Below, piece by piece: positions 60,930 to 64,000 of a stretch of 64,000 nt of DNA (positions are counted from its first letter, which is position 1; every line of letters starts with the position of its first letter). Source of the DNA: Rallus limicola (taxonomy: Eukaryota; Chordata; Aves; Gruiformes; Rallidae); NCBI GenBank assembly GCA_022605955.1, contig JAKCOZ010000003.1:60326179-60390178 (forward strand). Reading direction: 5' to 3'. Both the position numbers and the translations under genes were made by a program. The notes under the pieces were generated by a model that saw nothing but the letters and a program-made list of their open reading frames with translations, was not told the origin of the DNA and made no database searches.

Positions 60930-62850
60930 ATCACATCACAGAATCTGAATGGTTTGAGTTGGAAGGGACCTCAAAGGTCATCTAGTCCCAACCCCCCTGC
61001 CTTGGGCAGGGACACCCTACACTAGACTAGGTTGCCCAAAGCCCCATCCAACCTGGCTTTGAACACTGCCAGGCAGGGGGCAGCCCAGCCACAGCTTCTA
61101 TGGGCAGCCTGTGCCAGCACCTTATGGCTCGTGCAGGGAATAATTTCTTCCTAATCTAAACTTACCTGATTTTAGTTTAAAGCCATCACCCCTTGACCTA
61201 TCACTACACTTGCTGATAAACAGTCCCTCTCCAGCTTTCCTGTGGGCCCCTTTACTGTAAGGCTGCCGTAAGGTCTCCCCAGAGCCTTCTGCAGCCTGAA
61301 CAAGTCCAACTCTCCCTCAGCCTTTTCATAGCAGAGGTGCTCCAGCCTTCTGGTCATCTTTATGGCCTCTTAAGGTCCTGCTCCAACAGCTCCATGTCTT
61401 TCTTATACTGCAGAACTGAACACAGTACTGCAGGTGGGGTCTCACCAGAGCAGAGCAGAGCAGAGCAGAGGGGAAGAATCACCTCCCTTGACCTGCTGGA
61501 CTCCATTCTTTTGATGCAGCCCACTATACAGTTGGCTGCAGGTGTGCACTAGTGGGTCATGTTGACTTTTACATTGGTCAACACCCCCCAAGTCCTTTTC
61601 CTCAGGGCTGCTCTCCATCCATTCTCTGTTCTGGCCTGTAGTTGTGCTGGGGATTGTGCCAACCCACATGCAGGGTCTTGTACTTGGCCTTGAACATCAT
61701 GCAGTTCACACAAGCCCATCTCTCAAGTATGTCAAGAACCCCCTGGAGGGCATCCCTTCCCTTCAGTGTACCAACTGCAGCACACAGCTTGGTGACAGTG
61801 GCAATGGTGCTGAGGGTGCACTCGATCCCACTGTCCATGTCTCTCATGTCTGGGGAATGCTTCTCATCACTGCTCCTGATCTGGACATTGAGCTCTTGAC
61901 CACAACTCTTTGAGTGTGACCATCCGACAAATTCCTTATCCACCAATTAGTCCAACCAGAAAATCCATGTCTCTGCAGTGTAGAGACAAGGATGTCAGGT
62001 GGAACAGTGTCAAAAGCTTTGCACAAGTCTGGTAAATGATGTCTCTCACTTTTCCTTTATCCACCAGCACTGTAACCCCATCACAGAATGACATCAGATT
62101 TGTCAGGCACAATTTGCCCTCGGTGAAGCCATATTGGCTGTCACGAATCACCTCCTTATTTTCCATGTGCCTGAGCATATTTGGAGGTTCTGTTGCATGA
62201 TATTGCCAGGCACAGAGGTGAGACTGACCAGCCTCTAGTTGCTCAGGTCTTCTTTTTAGTTTAAAAAGGGTATTATGTTTCCTCTTTTCCCATTTTCTGG
62301 GCAGTTGGAACTTCCCTGGGCTGCCAGGACCTCTCAGATATGATGGAAAGTGGCTTAACCACTTCATCTGCCACTTCCCTCAGGAACTTCTTGGGCCTCT
62401 CTTCCCTCCAGGCCTTTTCCCATGGGACATTACCAAGAAGGTCCCTGAGGAGGCAAAAGTCTGCTTTCCTGAAATCCAGGGCAGTGTGATTGCTGTGCAC
62501 TCTCCTCACTGCCCTGAGGATCTTGAACTCCATTTCATGCTCACTGCAGCCAAGAACATTTTCTACCAACCCCTTCTTGTGCAAAGTCCAGCATGGCACC
62601 CCTCCTTCTTGGCTCTTCTATCACTTTGAGGAGGAAGTTGTCATCAATACATTCCAGGAACTTTCTGGATTGCTTATGCCTTGATGTGTTGTCCCTCCAA
62701 CAGATATCGGGCTGATTGAAATCCCCCATGATGCCCAGGACTTGTGGATGAAGGTGCTCCTTTATGTCTATACAGGGCCTAATCTGCTCTGTCTCCCTGG
62801 TTGGGTGACCTTTCTCTCTTTTGGGTTCAAAGTAGATCCAGAGTGCATTC
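60930..62850 (-). mobile_element. CR1 LINE, about 1.9 kb, in CCBE1 intron 2
   Basis: It runs from the antisense tail (TCACATCACAGAATCTGAAT) through the 3' block to ORF2, including RT and the end of the endonuclease domain near 62850. Orientation is opposite to CCBE1. It carries four GAGCA units (61447-61466). Similarity to the 12346-14440 copy is strong, and it also extends farther 5' than that copy. Intronic antisense LINEs are common and usually neutral. Confidence 0.9.
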
Positions 62851-62852
62851 AA
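61602..62852 (-). pseudogene. CR1 ORF2 endonuclease-RT, broken
   Basis: Minus-strand pieces in order: 62541-62852 (end of the endonuclease, with intact IMGDFNQPDICWRD and then [13 protein letters not shown]), 62273-62599 (linker with [11 protein letters not shown]), 61936-62367 ([20 protein letters not shown]), 61844-62026 ([20 protein letters not shown]), and 61602-61946 (MDSGIECTLSTIATVTKLCA). The catalytic FADDTKL motif has become IATVTKL, so both catalytic aspartates are gone. The pieces lie in different frames, so the ORF is also frameshifted. Confidence 0.85.
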
Positions 62853-64000
62853 ACCTTCTCCTTGTTTCTAATCTTAAATGGCATACCTTTCCTCAAAAAT
62901 TTTCTCTGTGTGGCACAGGAGCTCAAGAAAAATACATGGTATCCATTAACGTGCTTTCAGGACTGGTCCCTTCTTGATTATTCTTAGAAGTGGCATCCTG
63001 TGATAGAGGCTGACTCTTTTCACCCCCTGCATGGGCACTTCCGATGCTGCATGAAAAGATTTGCAGAGGGTTGCATTTTCATAGCCCAACTGACCTCTGG
63101 ACTTATACCAAACTACATTAATTTGGGAATTCTTCACAATTCTTCTTAGCATTCCTAGCAAAAAAGATGCACATGTTGTTAAAGCTGATTGAAGCATCTC
63201 ACCAATGGAGCAAGTTCTCTGCTTGGCTTTCCAAGATGAGTCTATTGGCCAGAGTGTTATTTGTGCTGTTAGTTGTCCTTGCACTGACCCATATTTGAGT
63301 TGCAGTTTTATTGAGCATGCCTGGAAGGGTCCTGGATGGTTCCCCTCTAGATTTACATTGGTGGAAACACAGCGATGCTAGGAGGCAATGTTTTTTAACC
63401 TTGGGATGGACTTGCCAGGACTTGAGCTGTAGTTCTAGATCCTGGGCTTAATTTCTGTGCTCCTCAAGGAGTAATATCATGACAAATTCTGCCTTCAGTT
63501 ACCCACGAAGGTTTAATAGGGGTTGTCAGTGTCAGCTAGTTTTCCAGCTATAAAACACAGGAAAAAGCCTAATTTATGCCTCACATTAAAAAAAACCCAA
63601 ACTTGATAACTTTTGCTGAAGATGTAGTGTTCCTGTTACAGCAAAGAAGGTTGCTGTAAATCAAATGACTTGCTGGACTTTATTTACTTATGTTGATTTT
63701 CTGTCATTCCAGTTCAACAAAATGCTACTGTTTGAGATAAGAAAAAAGAATGCTCTTTTTTTTAGTGTATTTTTTCATATCCACTAAGAGACAAATTAGA
63801 TTTTTTTGTGATGTTTTCTTATGTTGCAAAAAATATCCAGAGTATTTCCACAGTGGGAGTAAGCTAATGGTACATCACTGGAATATCTCCAGTGAAAATA
63901 GCTGTGGCAGAGTGCAAAGACCAGCAGAAAACAAGTAGTCAGGAACAAGAATGGCTAACATGTATGCATATATTTATTTACACATCCTCATTTGCAATAT
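62853..64000 (+). other. CCBE1: CCBE1 intron 2, distal part to window end
   Basis: No exon was recognised. A 112-codon minus-strand frame (62946-63284) lies next to the CR1 but does not read like CR1 or any family I know. The remainder is AT-rich and apparently unique. Confidence 0.5.

Noticed and set aside
62946..63284. 112-codon minus-strand frame beside the large CR1
   Set aside because: It does not read like CR1 or any known family. Length alone is not evidence.
50291..64000. Possible CCBE1 exon 3
   Set aside because: I looked for an acceptor followed by the conserved KKCC-type peptide and found none, so exon 3 must lie beyond the window.

Overview
This window is bird nuclear DNA. The diagnostic signal is many 5'-truncated CR1 LINE copies on both strands, ending in the avian CR1 tail (variants of ATTCTATGATTCTATGA), plus LTR-retrotransposon remnants. 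It is one gene start in a large non-coding landscape. I see no bacterial or phage-like gene organisation and no CRISPR array, and I recognise no tRNA or rRNA.

The only cellular gene I can support is the 5' end of CCBE1 (collagen and calcium-binding EGF domains 1) on the + strand. Exon 1 starts at ATG 49964 and ends at 50064, intron 1 is 145 bp (50065-50209), and exon 2 is 50210-50290. The joined 60 full codons encode a signal peptide followed by the N-terminal part of the secreted protein that helps process VEGF-C in lymphatic development. A CpG island of about 1 kb (roughly 49570-50570) covers the promoter and both exons. The rest of the window, to 64000, is intron 2; I could not find exon 3.

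Upstream (1-49.5 kb) is gene-poor and apparently intergenic. It holds a probable solo LTR with target-site duplications (507-1059), two abutting CR1s in inverted orientation (3606-4372), an ERV-derived block with a CR1 nested inside it (about 6890-7433), an inverted CR1 pair containing a CCAT microsatellite (9898-10465), a 2.1-kb CR1 with a decayed reverse transcriptase (12346-14440), smaller CR1s near 21.9, 25.4, 36.4, 37.0, 40.1 and 46.8 kb, and scattered simple repeats and G-runs. Intron 2 carries a second CR1 of about 1.9 kb (60930-62850), in the same orientation as the 12-kb copy.

The most unusual observation is that the CR1 copies at 4.3 kb (+) and 60.9 kb (-) share about 125 bp of sequence beyond the CR1 3' tail, 94 of 98 bases identical in the core. 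This suggests a CR1 lineage with an extended 3' end, a 3' transduction, or an inverted segmental duplication. I found no new multi-gene system. Most open reading frames outside CCBE1 and the CR1 remnants look like chance.
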